Origin: Topomyia yanbarensis
Taxonomy: Eukaryota > Arthropoda > Insecta > Diptera > Culicidae
DNA length: 64,000 bases
Assembly (NCBI RefSeq): GCF_030247195.1
Contig: NC_080672.1
Span: forward strand, 353,336,413 to 353,400,412
Direction of reading: 5' to 3'
Under the pieces are notes generated by a model, which was not told the DNA's origin, did no database searches, and worked only from the letters and a program-made list of their open reading frames with translations. A program made the position numbers and the translations under genes. This document shows positions 12,909-24,731 of this stretch, in pieces (positions within the stretch are counted from its first letter, which is position 1; each line of letters starts with the position of its first letter).

Positions 12909-14557
12909 CACAGTGGGACGAGCCCGGACTTAAGTCCGTATATGAAGGTTATGCGATATTCCCACTAGTATTTTTCTCGTATCAGCTGAGCCATCAGAGA
13001 CATTTTCGCGAGATTTTAGGTGATTTGAACGTAAAATGGATTTTTGACAGCCTTTTGAAGGTCATAACTCAAGTGTTTTTTGCATTATTTGACCATAAGA
13101 ACTACATACGATTATTTTCATTTTTCAAAGAAACGGTTGATTTTTTGCATTGCATTACTTCACCAAAATTATCCGTGTGATAAAATTACATCGTAAAATC
13201 GCCAAAAAATTAGTCACTAGTTGGTTTAGTTAGTGTTTAGATAACTGTTTGTCATGATTTTTTATTGAATTCGAACTTCTAATGCGATAACAACAACGAC
13301 GCCCGTGAATGCCCGCGATCACACTATACTCATTCGAAAGCTTTTAATTTTCTCTTAAAAATAAGTCTATGCTAGTTTTGCGAAAACTTGCGATAAGCAG
13401 TCAAAATTTAAAAAAACTGTCAATGGAGACGCATGGTTATTAGTGATATTGAATTTGAATAATCACTTTATAGCTAGAATAATGACATTAATACATACAC
13501 AACTTTCAAATAGCATTGAGAGCATGATCTACAAGGGTTTTACTAGTGATCTAGAATAAGAAACCGATTGGGAAGTTTGGTTTTTAGGTGGTAAAGGTAT
13601 TAAGAATGTTTAAAAATCAGTAAATATTCTCAACCATCTGAAATATGTCAAAATGTTTCTGGAACTATTTTTGCTAACTTATGCAATAACTGTCAAATTG
13701 AGTGAACACAATTGAGTTCTAGTCATTTGGTGAGACTATTTTGATCCGAGTTTGCATAGCACTGATATAGCTTAAGGGTATGCGATATTATCCATGTAAA
13801 ATAAGACCATTTTTAATTTTTACGCGAAAAAAGGGGTTTGGATTTTTTATTTAAGATATGAAATAAGCAATCTAAGTAACTTAAAACACACCTGTGAAAA
13901 AAAATCTTGTTGATTAGTGAACGTAAATCAACATTCCACTAAGACGCTCAAAATGTTTGTTTTGGAAATGAATGAAAATGTAGTTTTCATGTCAAGTAAC
14001 CCAATAATGAATTAAACCTCCCAAAATTAGTCTAACACATCTTATTTGATCCTTAAAAACAAAATAGTCATTTCTAAAACCCCATAATGAGATGACAATC
14101 AATTCGTTTCAATGTGGAAAATAAATTTCAAATTTACTATTGAAAAAAATCATTACAAAAGACAATATATTTACTTTTGAGCCACTCTAATAAGTAGTAA
14201 AGTTAATTTCTATTTTCATAACCAAAATAGCGCACAAAAATTTCTTTAAAAAAATTTTGAACCTTCACAACAAAATAATTATTTTTGAGCCACCCTAATG
14301 TATAATGAATTTTTTTACAAGTGTTCATATAAAAAACGATTTAGCACACGAAAATTAACATACACAAATTTTAAGAACGATTTCGGAAAAAAAAAAAATT
14401 TTGAGACACCCTAATGAATGGTAAATGTTTATTTTTAAAATGTTTTAATATCAAAAACGAATTCAGCGCACCAAAATTACATAAAAACGTCCTATTTGAA
14501 CCGATACGGTAAAGTTTGGACTTTAGTCCACCTTTTGTTCTAAGTCGTGCCACTGTG
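12909..14557. mobile_element. Transib-like non-autonomous element, 1.65 kb, perfect 5-bp TSD
   Basis: The left end is CACAGTGGGACGA and the right end is the complement of CACAGTGGCACGA. The flanks are CCGCT at 12904-12908 and CCGCT at 14558-14562, an exact 5-bp duplication. GGACTTAAGTCC near the left and GGACTTTAGTCC near the right are matching subterminal palindromes. GAGCCACCCTAATG-like units recur near 14175, 14285 and 14400, about 110 bp apart. No transposase frame was seen. Confidence 0.8.
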
Positions 14558-14562
14558 CCGCT

Positions 14563-17445
14563 GCTGGCAGCTTAACAAGGGGGAAAAAGAAGCAAAAGAA
14601 AATGCGTACAAAGTGGTCAATCCGTTGTTGGTTGGTCGATTCCGCCATAACAAAAGAGAAGACCTATAATCAGTTTAAGTGAGGATTATTTCAATAAATA
14701 CCACAATTTATAGGAGGCACTTTGGTCGGCGCGACTTTCAGACCGCGCTGGGATCAGGTATATTATCATTGGAAACTTTTAGGGGAAAAGGGGTGAAAGA
14801 CTGATCGGTTAACATACGGAAACGAGGCAAGCCTACTGGATTCTCTGCAGCTCAGTTCATAGTTGTCCAACGTGTAGTCCCTGACTAGTTTCGTTTTCCA
14901 ACCGAATGTATATCGATGAGGGCCTCGTTCCCCTAAAACACTTGTTCGACTGCACGTGTGTTGGGACTCGATCCGTTCTGATTGGACCCATGTAACCGAC
15001 CACGGACGAAGCGAGAGATGATTTAATTATAAACCCGCTATTCGCACGGATTTGTCGGTGAGTGGTTGAATCCAAAGGGGCACAAAGAGTGGATGCCGTA
15101 CTCAATCAGTGATAATTTTTAATTGTTACATTAATTAAAATAAGCTATATTTACGTAACAGGTTGAAAGAACAAGTGCACGTGGGAAAAAAGTGTATAAA
15201 ACGAGAAAGAGTTCGAGGTGACATAAAATCAGATTATAATAAATTCATCGTGAGTTATGGTTGCATGAAAGGAGTGCGTACAATTTTTTGCTATGGAACA
15301 AAGTCTGGAATACCATGGCTGCGACATCGACAATTTATCTATTTGATGATTTTTCAATCTCTTTAGTTGTATGTGATTCGATTACGCATGGAGAGCTCCT
15401 GAAATGTCAACAAACCGGTGCCAATAACCGCATTTTTCAGTGTTCAAACTAACATTTCAATGTCGTAAATCCCAGATATCTCTATACCACACTTCCGAAG
15501 TGCTGTATAGCCTGTTTATTTTTAGCATAAGTTTCGGCGCACTCTTGGTCCTAACACAAGTTAGAAGTTTTGCTGTTTATCAGAATGTCCGAAATTGATT
15601 GTATATGGGGTAGTGCCACGTCGCACCAAGGTCGCATTCCAATCGGTACTTCGTGTAGATTCATGTTGTAGCCAGACATATGTGTGTTGTCAAATCAAAA
15701 ACAACAGTATATCCGATCCAATTAGTTGTTTACCAGCAAATTAACACTGGTGACTGGGGTAAAGAATTCCATCTACCGACAGGTTCCGACAGGTAACGAT
15801 AGAGCAATTTATTTCTTCTGATGTCAACCAACCCGGCACTCATCTGAAATATTTGTCATCCAAGCAGAAAATCTCCAATCCCGGAGGCATCTGAAAAATG
15901 TTTCGACAAACTGTACCAGCATGTAATCTGTCCGATAAGAATTCGCTCATTAATTCGAATTTTCCAGATCAGGCTCGCAGTGCGAGAAACGTTCACGACT
16001 TCACCTGATAGAATGCATTGGAAAACCGGGGGCACCGGAGCGGAGGAAAGATGTCCAGAAGAAATTTATGGGTTTAGTTACTATTCTCGGCCTGGAGGGT
16101 TCGTCCGGGGGCCAGAAACCGAACCAGTACCAGTAGTGCCGTTGATCAGCGGAGCGCTGTGAGCGATACCTTTTAATGCCATAATCACAAATAAGTACCT
16201 GTTGATACTACTCCCGATGCTGGTTACTGGTGCCGACTTCCATTTTCAGCGTCTGTATGTAGATAAATTAATTATACACGCAGAGAGGACTTCCACAACA
16301 GCCGAGCGATGTTATATACTTGCCGGGAATTGCATTCACTGTCAAGTGCACCAGAAAGAGTGTGGAATTTTAATTATGCATCTAAATGGACCGGTCATCT
16401 CCTATACAGACGGAAACTGGTATATCGATTCTGGTACTGGTGCTTCGATGTGATAGACCTCAGCCCATCGACCAGAACGGCGTTGATGAGTCCTTAGGAA
16501 AAGCTCGGCGGTCGGCTGATGAAGCGTCCGGTTAATGTATATTTAATTTTATGGTTTCACCCAAAGAGGCATTGTGTAGCTACTTTTGACGAATGGGAAA
16601 TAAAGTGCATTAAATTTACTCCACTGTAGTATTGATGGTACTTGGTAATGAAGCGGGGGGACCTCCGATGGATTTTTTGTATGCTGGGAAAGTAGTGTTA
16701 TTTCAAGTTTAGATTACATGTTGTGTAATGTTTAGAATAACTATTTAATGAAGTTAAACCAAAGAACTGAGCAAACTTTATCTATGATTCTGGAAGAGTG
16801 TCTGAAACTGTTAATATTTTTTTTGTATTTGAAATTCTATTGAATTTGATTCATCGAGCAGGACACTTAAGTACGTGGTGTCCATTTGATATGTTCTCCA
16901 TGGTGTATTTTTATGTTTTCGAACGATTAACCTCTCCGTTTCAAAACGAAATAACCTTTAGTAGCAGTGTTCCCACATGTACAGATTATAATGAAACTCT
17001 ATTCTCTTTTGGCACATATTTTTCACACATCAGGTTCCAGATCTGCATGAAAAATAATAGATTGTTATTCCCCAAATTAGACCTTGGGGGCATGTAACCC
17101 TCTCCCCCTTTCGAAGCCAAGGTGGAGGGGGAGGGGGCGAATTTTGAACACAATGTATAATTCTGTATAATATTACTTTGAAAAAGAATTATTTGAAAAT
17201 ACAATTAGGTTAACTTGTTCCTCCTAAAATTCTAAAATATAGCATATTTTTAGATGCAAAATATATATATATTTATGCCCAATTAGAAGATCAGACGTGT
17301 TTGGGTGAAAAAATTTAAATGAATGGTTTAAAAATCATAAGAATTTATTATTTTTTATTTGAACTGAGCTTGAGCATGATGACCGTACAATTCGTAGTTG
17401 CTACTTCGTGATTGACCAGAACAAGCGAAATTTGCACAGAGAACC
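14563..17445. other. Unassigned, host-like sequence
   Basis: Base composition is more balanced than in neighbouring TEs, especially at 14600-16700, but no domain, splice-linked frame or TE end could be supported. A G- and C-run stretch lies near 17080-17140. The last 100 bp before 17446 look like a dispersed repeat, continued on the far side of the palindromic element. Confidence 0.3.
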
Positions 17446-20120
17446 AACAGTGGGAAAAAATAGACCCAAAACGCGACTTTTTTTGAAAAGACCGGATGTC
17501 GTTTACCAGGAAAGGTTTTTCTTATGTAAAAAGGTCTGAAAAATTGATTGCTAGTATTTATAACGACCGCACGGTACGCTATCATGCCTGCTTTGCCCCA
17601 ATTCTCCTTTTCGTTTGAGTTTATTTTCAAAACTGAATATATATAACTAGAAAAAAGGTTGGAAACGGCTGACAAAAATTGATATTTCTTATGTAAAAAA
17701 ATCCAGAAAATCGATTGAAGACATTTAGAATAATCCCACGAAACGTATACACCAATTTTACCCCAATTCTTCGCAAAACTAAAGTGTGAAGGTAATCCTG
17801 GCTTTATATTTCGGTAAAAGGCTATATGCGGCTGATCAAAAGTGATGATTCTCATGTATAAAAATTCAGGTTATCGTTTGAATATAGTTAGACTGGTCGC
17901 CCGAAACGTATGTACCCATTTTACCCCAATTCCTCCCATAACTCAAGTATAAAGTTAAACCTGGCTCTACATTTCAGAAAGAGGCTGAAAGCGGTTGATC
18001 AAAAGTAGTATTTCTTATTCAAAAAATTCTGGGGAATCGATTTAAGATATCTAAAATGGCCGCTCGATACATGTGTACCCGTTTTACCCCAAATCTTCCC
18101 ATATCTCAAGTGGATAAACCTGACTGTGCTTCTCGAAAAGAGGCTGAAGGTGGCTGATGAAAAGTAGTAATTCTTAAATATAAAAATCCGTAAAAAGATA
18201 GTTGGAATGACCATACGAAACGTGTAACCCGTTTTACCCCAATGTATGTGTGAAGTTATACCTTACTCATTATTTCAGCAAGAGGCTGAAAGCGGCTCAC
18301 CAAAGCAGTTTCTCTTGTGTAAAACAGTTCAGGGAATCGATTGAAAATACTTGGAATGACCGCACGAAACGTGTTGACCTGTATTACCCCAATTCTGTCC
18401 CTTATAGTTGTGTGAAAATATACTTACCCAACATTTCAGAAAGAGGTTGAAAGCGGCTGATAAAAAGTTATTTTTTATGTTAAATACTTCAGGGAATCAA
18501 TTGAAGGTAGCTAGAATACCCGCACGAAACATGTGTACCCGTTTTGCCCTAAGTTTCTCTGATAACTCAAGTATGAAGTTAAACCTGGCTGTACTTCGCC
18601 GAAAGAGGCTGATTGCAACTGATGAAAAATAGTAATTCTTATGTACGAAAAATTCGCGCTCAACCTGTGTTTGAAATGACGAGTAAGGTATAACTTCACA
18701 CATACATTACGTGAAGAATTGGAGCAAAACGGGTATACACGTTTCGTGCGGTTATACTAGCTATCTCCAATCGATTCCCTGGAATTTTGTACCTAAGAAT
18801 TACTACTTTTCATCAGCCGTATTCAGCCTTTTCCCGAGTGGTACAGCCAGGTTTATCTTTTCATTTGAGCTATGGGAGAAATTTGGGTTAAACGGGTACA
18901 CATATTTTGCCCAGTCATTTGAACTATCTTCAATCAATTCCCTGGACTATTTAACATAAAAAAGTTACTTTAAATCAGCCGGTTTCAGCCTGTTTCGGAA
19001 ATAACGAGTAAGACATAACTTCACACATACATTATGTGAATAATTAAGGTAAAACAGATACACACGTTTCGTGCGGTCATTCCAACTATCTTCAACTGAT
19101 TCTCCGGATTTTTCTACATAAGAATTACTACTTTTCATCAGCCGCATTCAGCCTCTTTCCGAGAAGTACAGCCAGGTTTAACCTCACACTTGATCTATGG
19201 GAGGAAGTTGGGGTAAAACGGATACACGTGTTTTGTCCGGTCATTCGAACTATCTTCAATCGATTTCCTGGATTATTTGGCATAAACAAATTACTTTTGA
19301 TCAACCGCTTTCTGCTTCTTTCTGAAATATTGAGTAAGGTGTATCACCACGCTTGTATTATGTTAATAACTGGGGTAAAACGAATACAAACGTTTCATGC
19401 GGTCATTCCAACTATCTTCAACGGATTCCCCGGATTTTTATATTTAAGAATTACTACTTTTCATCAGCCACCTTCAGCCTCTTTTCGAGAAGCACAGTCA
19501 GGTTTAACTTTCCACTTGAGATATGGGAAGATTTGAGGTAAAACGGGTACACATGTTTCGTGTGGCCATTCTAACTATCTTAAATCGATTTCTCAGATTT
19601 TTTTGCATAAGAAGTATTACTTTTGATCAACCACATTCAGCCTCTTTCTGAAGTAGAGCTAGGTTTAATTTTATACTTGAGTTATAGAAAAAAATGGGGT
19701 AAAACGGGTACATAGGATTCGGGCGACCAGTCTAACTATATTCAAACGATACCCTGGATTTTTATACATAAGAATCATCACTATTGATCAGCTCATATAG
19801 CCTTTTATGTATACGAAACGTGAGATTATTCTAGTTGTCTTCAATCGATTGTCTGGACTTTTTTACATAAGAAATACCAATTTTTATCAGCCGTTTCCAA
19901 CTTTCTTACGAGTTATATATTCAGTTTTGAAAATAAACTCAAGCGAAAAGGAGAATTGGGGCAAAACGGGCATGATAGCGTACTTTGCGATCGTTTTAAA
20001 TACATGCAATCGATTCCCCAGACATTTTTACATAAGAAGTATTCATCTTTGATAACAACACTTAGCCTTCTATCAAGCTATTTAGTAAAGTCGCGTTTTG
20101 GATACTTTTTTCCCACTGTG
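17446..20120. mobile_element. Giant palindromic element made of about 160-bp repeats, CACAGTG-like ends
   Basis: The outer ends are inverted. The right end reads inward CACAGTGGGAAAAAA and the left AACAGTGGGAAAAAA (first base differs), both followed by CCAAAACGCGAC after a few bases. The interior is two inverted arms meeting near 18690. Each arm has about seven degenerate monomers of 147-164 bp, marked by GTTTTACCCCAA (left arm, near 17596, 17757, 17920, 18084, 18231, 18381, 18540) or its complement (right arm, near 18722 to 19960). Many small open frames are repeats of one another, not genes. The 5-bp flanks, GAACC and TAACG, match only in the middle. Confidence 0.75.
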
Positions 20121-20467
20121 TAACGACTGAAACTTGGGATTAGCAATCCATCCTCAATGTGCACGATTCAAAATTTCTATACTTTCAAATTCCACTATCG
20201 GCGCCGGCCACTTACTTACAGCCATCGGGAAGGGGAAAGTTAGTGTTAGTTGACAATCGTTTTTTGGAGACCTAAATACCTCTGTATCTCCACGATTGTC
20301 GCAGGAAGGAGTTTTTGTTAGTAAGAAGTAGTAAATAGTTACACGGTCTGGATTCACCTTGGTAGGTACAACATCAAATCATATGTTAATTGATCTGGGC
20401 AGCCAGTTACCGAGAATGTATAAACGTTGTTCCATTTGATGAAACACGACAACACTATAACAATAAA

Positions 20468-20725
20468 TCAGATTATAACGCGACATATTCTACTATAAGC
20501 ATCCATAAATTTGGATGTTACAATAGTTGACGAAATCTCTAATTCGTCTTTGGATAGGATTTCTACTTCAAAACTTGCTTTTGTGGGATTTCTACAGATT
20601 TCTCTTAGGGTTCCCCCTGCTTTATTTTCGAAGAGAATATGCGTGTGGTCTGATAGAGAAGTTTCATCAGACACACGCCAGTTTATAATATTCTCAGAGA
20701 GTTTTGTGGTCGTACGCGTTTACAC
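20468..20725 (-). pseudogene. Non-LTR retrotransposon endonuclease, C-terminal fragment
   Basis: Minus-strand translation contains NWRVSDETSLSDHTHILFE followed by RNPTKASFEVE. The W.VSDE.SLSDH block is the typical C-terminal end of the apurinic/apyrimidinic-like endonuclease of R1/LOA-type LINEs, with SDH holding the conserved histidine. The N-terminal half of such a domain lies in the same orientation at 22940-23260, so this is probably one ORF2 split by the 20730-22935 insertion. The reverse transcriptase that should follow (lower coordinates) is missing. It is a relic. Confidence 0.65.
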
Positions 20726-20739
20726 GGAAAAAATCCGTT

Positions 20740-22440
20740 AGTAAATTCATAAAAACAAGATCACGATTTCGTGAACTGAAAGATTTACAAAAACCCTGAC
20801 CAAGTTCCTGAAATCATTAATAAAAAGCCTCGTATTCATAACACCATTTGTGTTTCCAAAAACTAGTTCAAGTCAAATATATACATGGCGTTACATTCGA
20901 CTGTTTGGTAGGATCACTGTGGTTATTCCCTGGACATGTTTAGTTTTTGTTGTGACCTTTGTTCACAATTTGGATATAAGCCGACAGTTAAACGATGCTC
21001 GTGATTACAGGGGCTTATTTGCGATTTCTCATCAAGTAACTGCGATATTTTATTCGTGAGTTTACTATCGGATTTTTTGTCATTTATGTTCAAGATTGCA
21101 GGACGATGTTTATGTGAGTAATGTGATTTATATTCATGATTTCAGGACCGTTGTCACGATTTTCATAATTTCTATTCGCGTTATCATGATATTTTAGTCA
21201 GGAGAAGAGTGATTTATGTCCATGAATTCAGACTCTTAGTCACGTTTTTTTATATTTACGCCACGAATAGTATTATTTATGTTCTTGATTTTAGGATCAT
21301 AGTCACAATGCTCATAATATATTGGCTCGTTATCAAAATTTTTATTCTAAAGCTTACTTTCGAATTTGACATGTGGAGTGGTGTGACAGATGTGCATGAC
21401 ATCAGCAGTTTTATTATGATATTCGTAATTTCTCCTCGCCTTATCGCGATCTGTTATTTTTTGGTTTGGTTTTTGTACTCGGAGTATCGCGATAATATAA
21501 ACTGGAACATAAATGTGTGACTAATAAGCGGGATCTTGTTCCATGAACTATATCACGAACACGATTTGTGGCTCTATAATGTATTTTCAGTGCTCAGATC
21601 ATTTTCATTTTTCAGTAGGGACACCACACTGAACCTTATCAAATTAATAACGATGCTCAAGGTCCTAATAGTTTTCTTATTTCTACTGCTCCTGTCTCTT
21701 GCTGGTCGCTAGCAGCTGGACATATATGACATTTCATTGAATAGTGCATGGAACAAAAGTGATTCTACGAATAATTCTGTAGATTTTGTGAAATAGTTTT
21801 CGTGAAAATTTCATGACCATGTTGCATAAAATTGAAAATTATTAGAGATGTCTTATAAATGGCACAATCACACAAGATAGATCCTAGGTCAAGTAATAGG
21901 AATCATGAACTAGTTTACGAACCTATGGAAAATATTTCAGGATTTTGTGAAATATTTTACGTGCACGAATGGCTAGTCGAGACTTTTGTACTAGGAATGA
22001 TGAACCAGTTCACGAATACATGAAAAATATTTAATGATTTCACCAACTATTTCACTATGATTTTCAGTCCATGAATACATGAATAATGTTCTATGATTTC
22101 GTGAACTATTTTAACAACCCCGAATGGTAGATCATTGCTATTATACTAGGAATCGTGAACCACTTCACGAATTCATGGTTAATGTTTGTGAACTGTTTCT
22201 CGAGCACGGATATTGAATCGTGACTAATATATTAAAAATCATGAATTAGTTCACGAGGATTGTATGGATTAATGAATAAAATAGTTCACGAGAAAGTATC
22301 CAGACTGTTTTGATTTTGTGAACTAATATTTCTAAATCTATGTCAACCTTTGATTTCATGAATAATGTTTTGAAGCTGTGTACTAGTTCACGTACAGAAA
22401 ATCGATTTGGAAATAACATGACGGAAAACATGGCCTAAGT
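20740..22440. repeat. Degenerate repeat rich in GTGAAC / TTCACGAA motifs
   Basis: Dozens of imperfect motifs such as GAACTAGTTCACGAA, TTCGTGAACT and AATCATGAA recur in both orientations without fixed spacing, most densely at 21900-22430. The region lies between the two halves of a minus-strand LINE endonuclease, so it arrived as an insertion. No terminal repeats were found. Confidence 0.5.
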
Positions 22441-22525
22441 ACACAAAATAAAAACAAATATTTCCACTAATAAAAGCGCTACGCGGGCGTTATTGAAGGG
22501 AAATTGAACATAATTATAAAAGCCG

Positions 22526-22691
22526 TGGGGACGGACATAGCATAGTTGGTAAATCGATTGCCTTGTACACACCTCACCTGGGTTCGATTCCAAACCCCGC
22601 ATATAGGGATGGAGATTATTTCAAAAGAGATTTCCCTAACCCGAAAGAGGCGAATAACCCTAAGGTTAAAACCTCTATAATCAAAATAAAA
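22526..22691 (+). mobile_element. tRNA-derived SINE
   Basis: An A-box-like segment TAGCATAGTTGGTAAATCG and a perfect B box GGTTCGATTCC (22581-22591) form an internal RNA polymerase III promoter, and the copy ends in an A-rich tail. A second copy lies at 27726-27890. The body resembles abundant mosquito SINEs; assignment to a named family such as Feilai was not possible by eye. Confidence 0.75.
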
Positions 22692-22939
22692 AAAAACATA
22701 TAAAAACCATGATTTTTGTTCGTGGTATTGTTTTCGTAACGTAAAAATGGGGTTGCTCCAGAACTCGTGGCACTTTATTCAAGATTTTTGGAACAATTTT
22801 TTTTCCGTCTATAAAAAATAGGTCTATTACCTCTAGAACACATGTCAAAATAGTTGATAACACACTAGATACTTTATAAGGCACTTAGGCCTTTCGTTGA
22901 TATCAGTATTTCTTCATATCGTATGGGCATTTTCTTCGC

Positions 22940-23260
22940 AATCAATAAGTGAGGTTAATTCTTTTCCTACAGTATCCAACAAACTCAGTTATTTTCTGTA
23001 GAGACTCTTCATTTGATTCCTCTGCAAAGTAAGCATAAACGACTATAATATCAATCCTCCCTCTTGTTGTTGATATATTTAACTGTATTATCACTATGTC
23101 TATTTTTATAAATATTGTTATTTGTGTTTGCACTTGCCAGAAAAGTTGCACGCGTCACATTCACTGAGTTGGCAGATGTTATCCTACCCGATTGTGTAGA
23201 TATTCGTGGAATATCCCATGGCTCTTGGATTACAGCCACGTCTATGAATCTTTAACAAAC
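22940..23260 (-). pseudogene. Non-LTR retrotransposon endonuclease, N-terminal fragment
   Basis: Minus-strand translation reads FIDVAVIQEPWDIPRIS, with the QEPW block typical of LINE endonuclease domains, then ATFLASANTNN. After a frameshift it reads IIVVYAYFAEESNEE and ITEFVGYCRKRINL, matching the usual Y-rich strand and the segment before the (missing) G.DANAHH motif. The order and strand agree with the C-terminal piece at 20468-20725. A frameshift and the 2.2-kb interruption make it inactive. Confidence 0.65.
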
Positions 23261-23329
23261 GATTGGAGTTGCTCCCTTCGCCTAGTACTGATTCGGTTGG
23301 ATATTTTTTTAGATTTGTAACTTATCATT

Positions 23330-23520
23330 TTAGTACGCAAAACGTCCACGGTGTCCGAGATTCGCTTAGTACAACAAGGGCAATGCCCGTGATACTACGT
23401 TCGCGACTGGCAGCCCCGACACGGAGATACACCTTGATATAGGGACTCCTGTTTTAGTCGCCTCTTGCAACTTGGGAACAGGAGCCCAGTGAATCCATTC
23501 TTAGCTAAGCTACTTCAATC
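23330..23520 (-). repeat. Upstream part of the same LINE, or a related repeat
   Basis: Read on the minus strand, this block includes GAGGCGACTAAAACAGGAG and a GC-rich segment unlike its surroundings. It lies just upstream of the endonuclease start in the minus orientation, as a 5' region or ORF1-ORF2 junction of a LOA/R1-type LINE would. The GAGGCGACTAA core also occurs in the 7013 and 47740 repeats, so homology to those is an alternative. Confidence 0.35.
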
Positions 23521-24729
23521 CTCCGGATGACACACGATCTTCTAGTCATTCTAGTGAACCACAGCTAAAACGACAATTTCGTTTGCACCCACCAAAATTT
23601 AGTGAATGAATACCAGCAAAACTTTGGCGAGCTTCTATCAACTGAAAACCTTAGCAAGCCCCAACCGTCGATAACCCAGCAAAATTCTACTAAACCCCTG
23701 AGAAAAAAAATCGATGGAAAAATGGAAATGGAAGGGCTTCATACTAGGGAGTCGGCCCCGATACATCCCAGGCTCCGTTCATGATTGAGAATTATTTAAA
23801 CCCCCTCAACTATTGAGCCATAGCATGGGTCGCATGAAACTATGAAATTAGGATTACCTGTTTGTTTTTATCACCGGAACACGTGGTCCGTAGTGTAATT
23901 CTTAGCCGGTTGAAACAACCACTACCGACACTACACGACTTATCCAGGCTACTCGGAGAAAGAAGCTGACATTGATGGTCATGAGCTACTCTCTGTAATA
24001 TGAAGCAGGCAAAGCTGTCGACGAAATTGAAATAAGTTCCTTGAGTATGTGTGAATAAGTTTAAAGCACGAGTCAGTTATACATACTAGAGATATAATTT
24101 CTTCGGCCTTTTTGAAATTCTTTTGCGATCAGTTGTCAAATTAGTCAAACTCATCCACTGCTCGTGGATACGAAATTCCCGCCATCTACATGTGAAAGCA
24201 TCCTCGATCACATTCCTTTCTCATCAATCAACTGTGTCAGTGTTCTAGTTTCAACGATAAGTTAGAGCTGTGGCAACCCAAATCTGTCATCATTGAATTA
24301 TTATAAAAGGGCGACAAAACGTCATTTTTCCCTCTTTGCTCAACAGTTCGGAAAACATCGACAAGTGTAAAAAAGTATAGAAGGGAGTGTAATTAAGTTA
24401 AAATTTTTAGGTAAATTAAAATAAACGGCGCGTTTAATAACGGTTGCGAAATTTGAATTGCGGATAGGAATTCCGTCGCTGGGAATACGTACCATCTATG
24501 AAGAATTCCAACTCCGGAAACTCCAAGGTCTGGTTGTACCTGGAAATATGTGGCTGCTGATACTTTCCTGCTCTCGCTGTGTTCATCATCCACTAACTAA
24601 AATGGCAAAAGTTGCGCAACAGATGGGGATATCTCAGTTATCTTTAAATAGGTCGTTATTTTTTACACAATTTTACGCTCGAGGTGGACTCCTGTTCTCT
24701 GTGAGAATACTTATCTTTTTAATGCTTTA
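23520..24729. other. Unassigned sequence with a TATA-like motif
   Basis: No domain recognised. TATAAAAG at 24302 is followed by TCATTT at 24322 and GCTCAACAGTTCGG near 24338, which could be a core promoter of a host gene or an LTR. Spacing from TATA to the first initiator-like site is short (22 bp), so support is weak. Confidence 0.25.
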
Positions 24730-24731
24730 TA

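Noticed and set aside
17355..20052. Many open frames of 60-166 aa as possible genes
   Set aside because: They are translations of the same degenerate 160-bp repeat in both arms, with no domain.
22526..22600. A functional tRNA gene at the A/B-box region
   Set aside because: The flanking sequence cannot form a cloverleaf, there is an A-rich tail and a second dispersed copy, so it is a SINE.
24302..24345. TATA box plus initiator as a real promoter
   Set aside because: The spacing is shorter than usual and no linked exon or LTR structure could be shown; kept only as a note.
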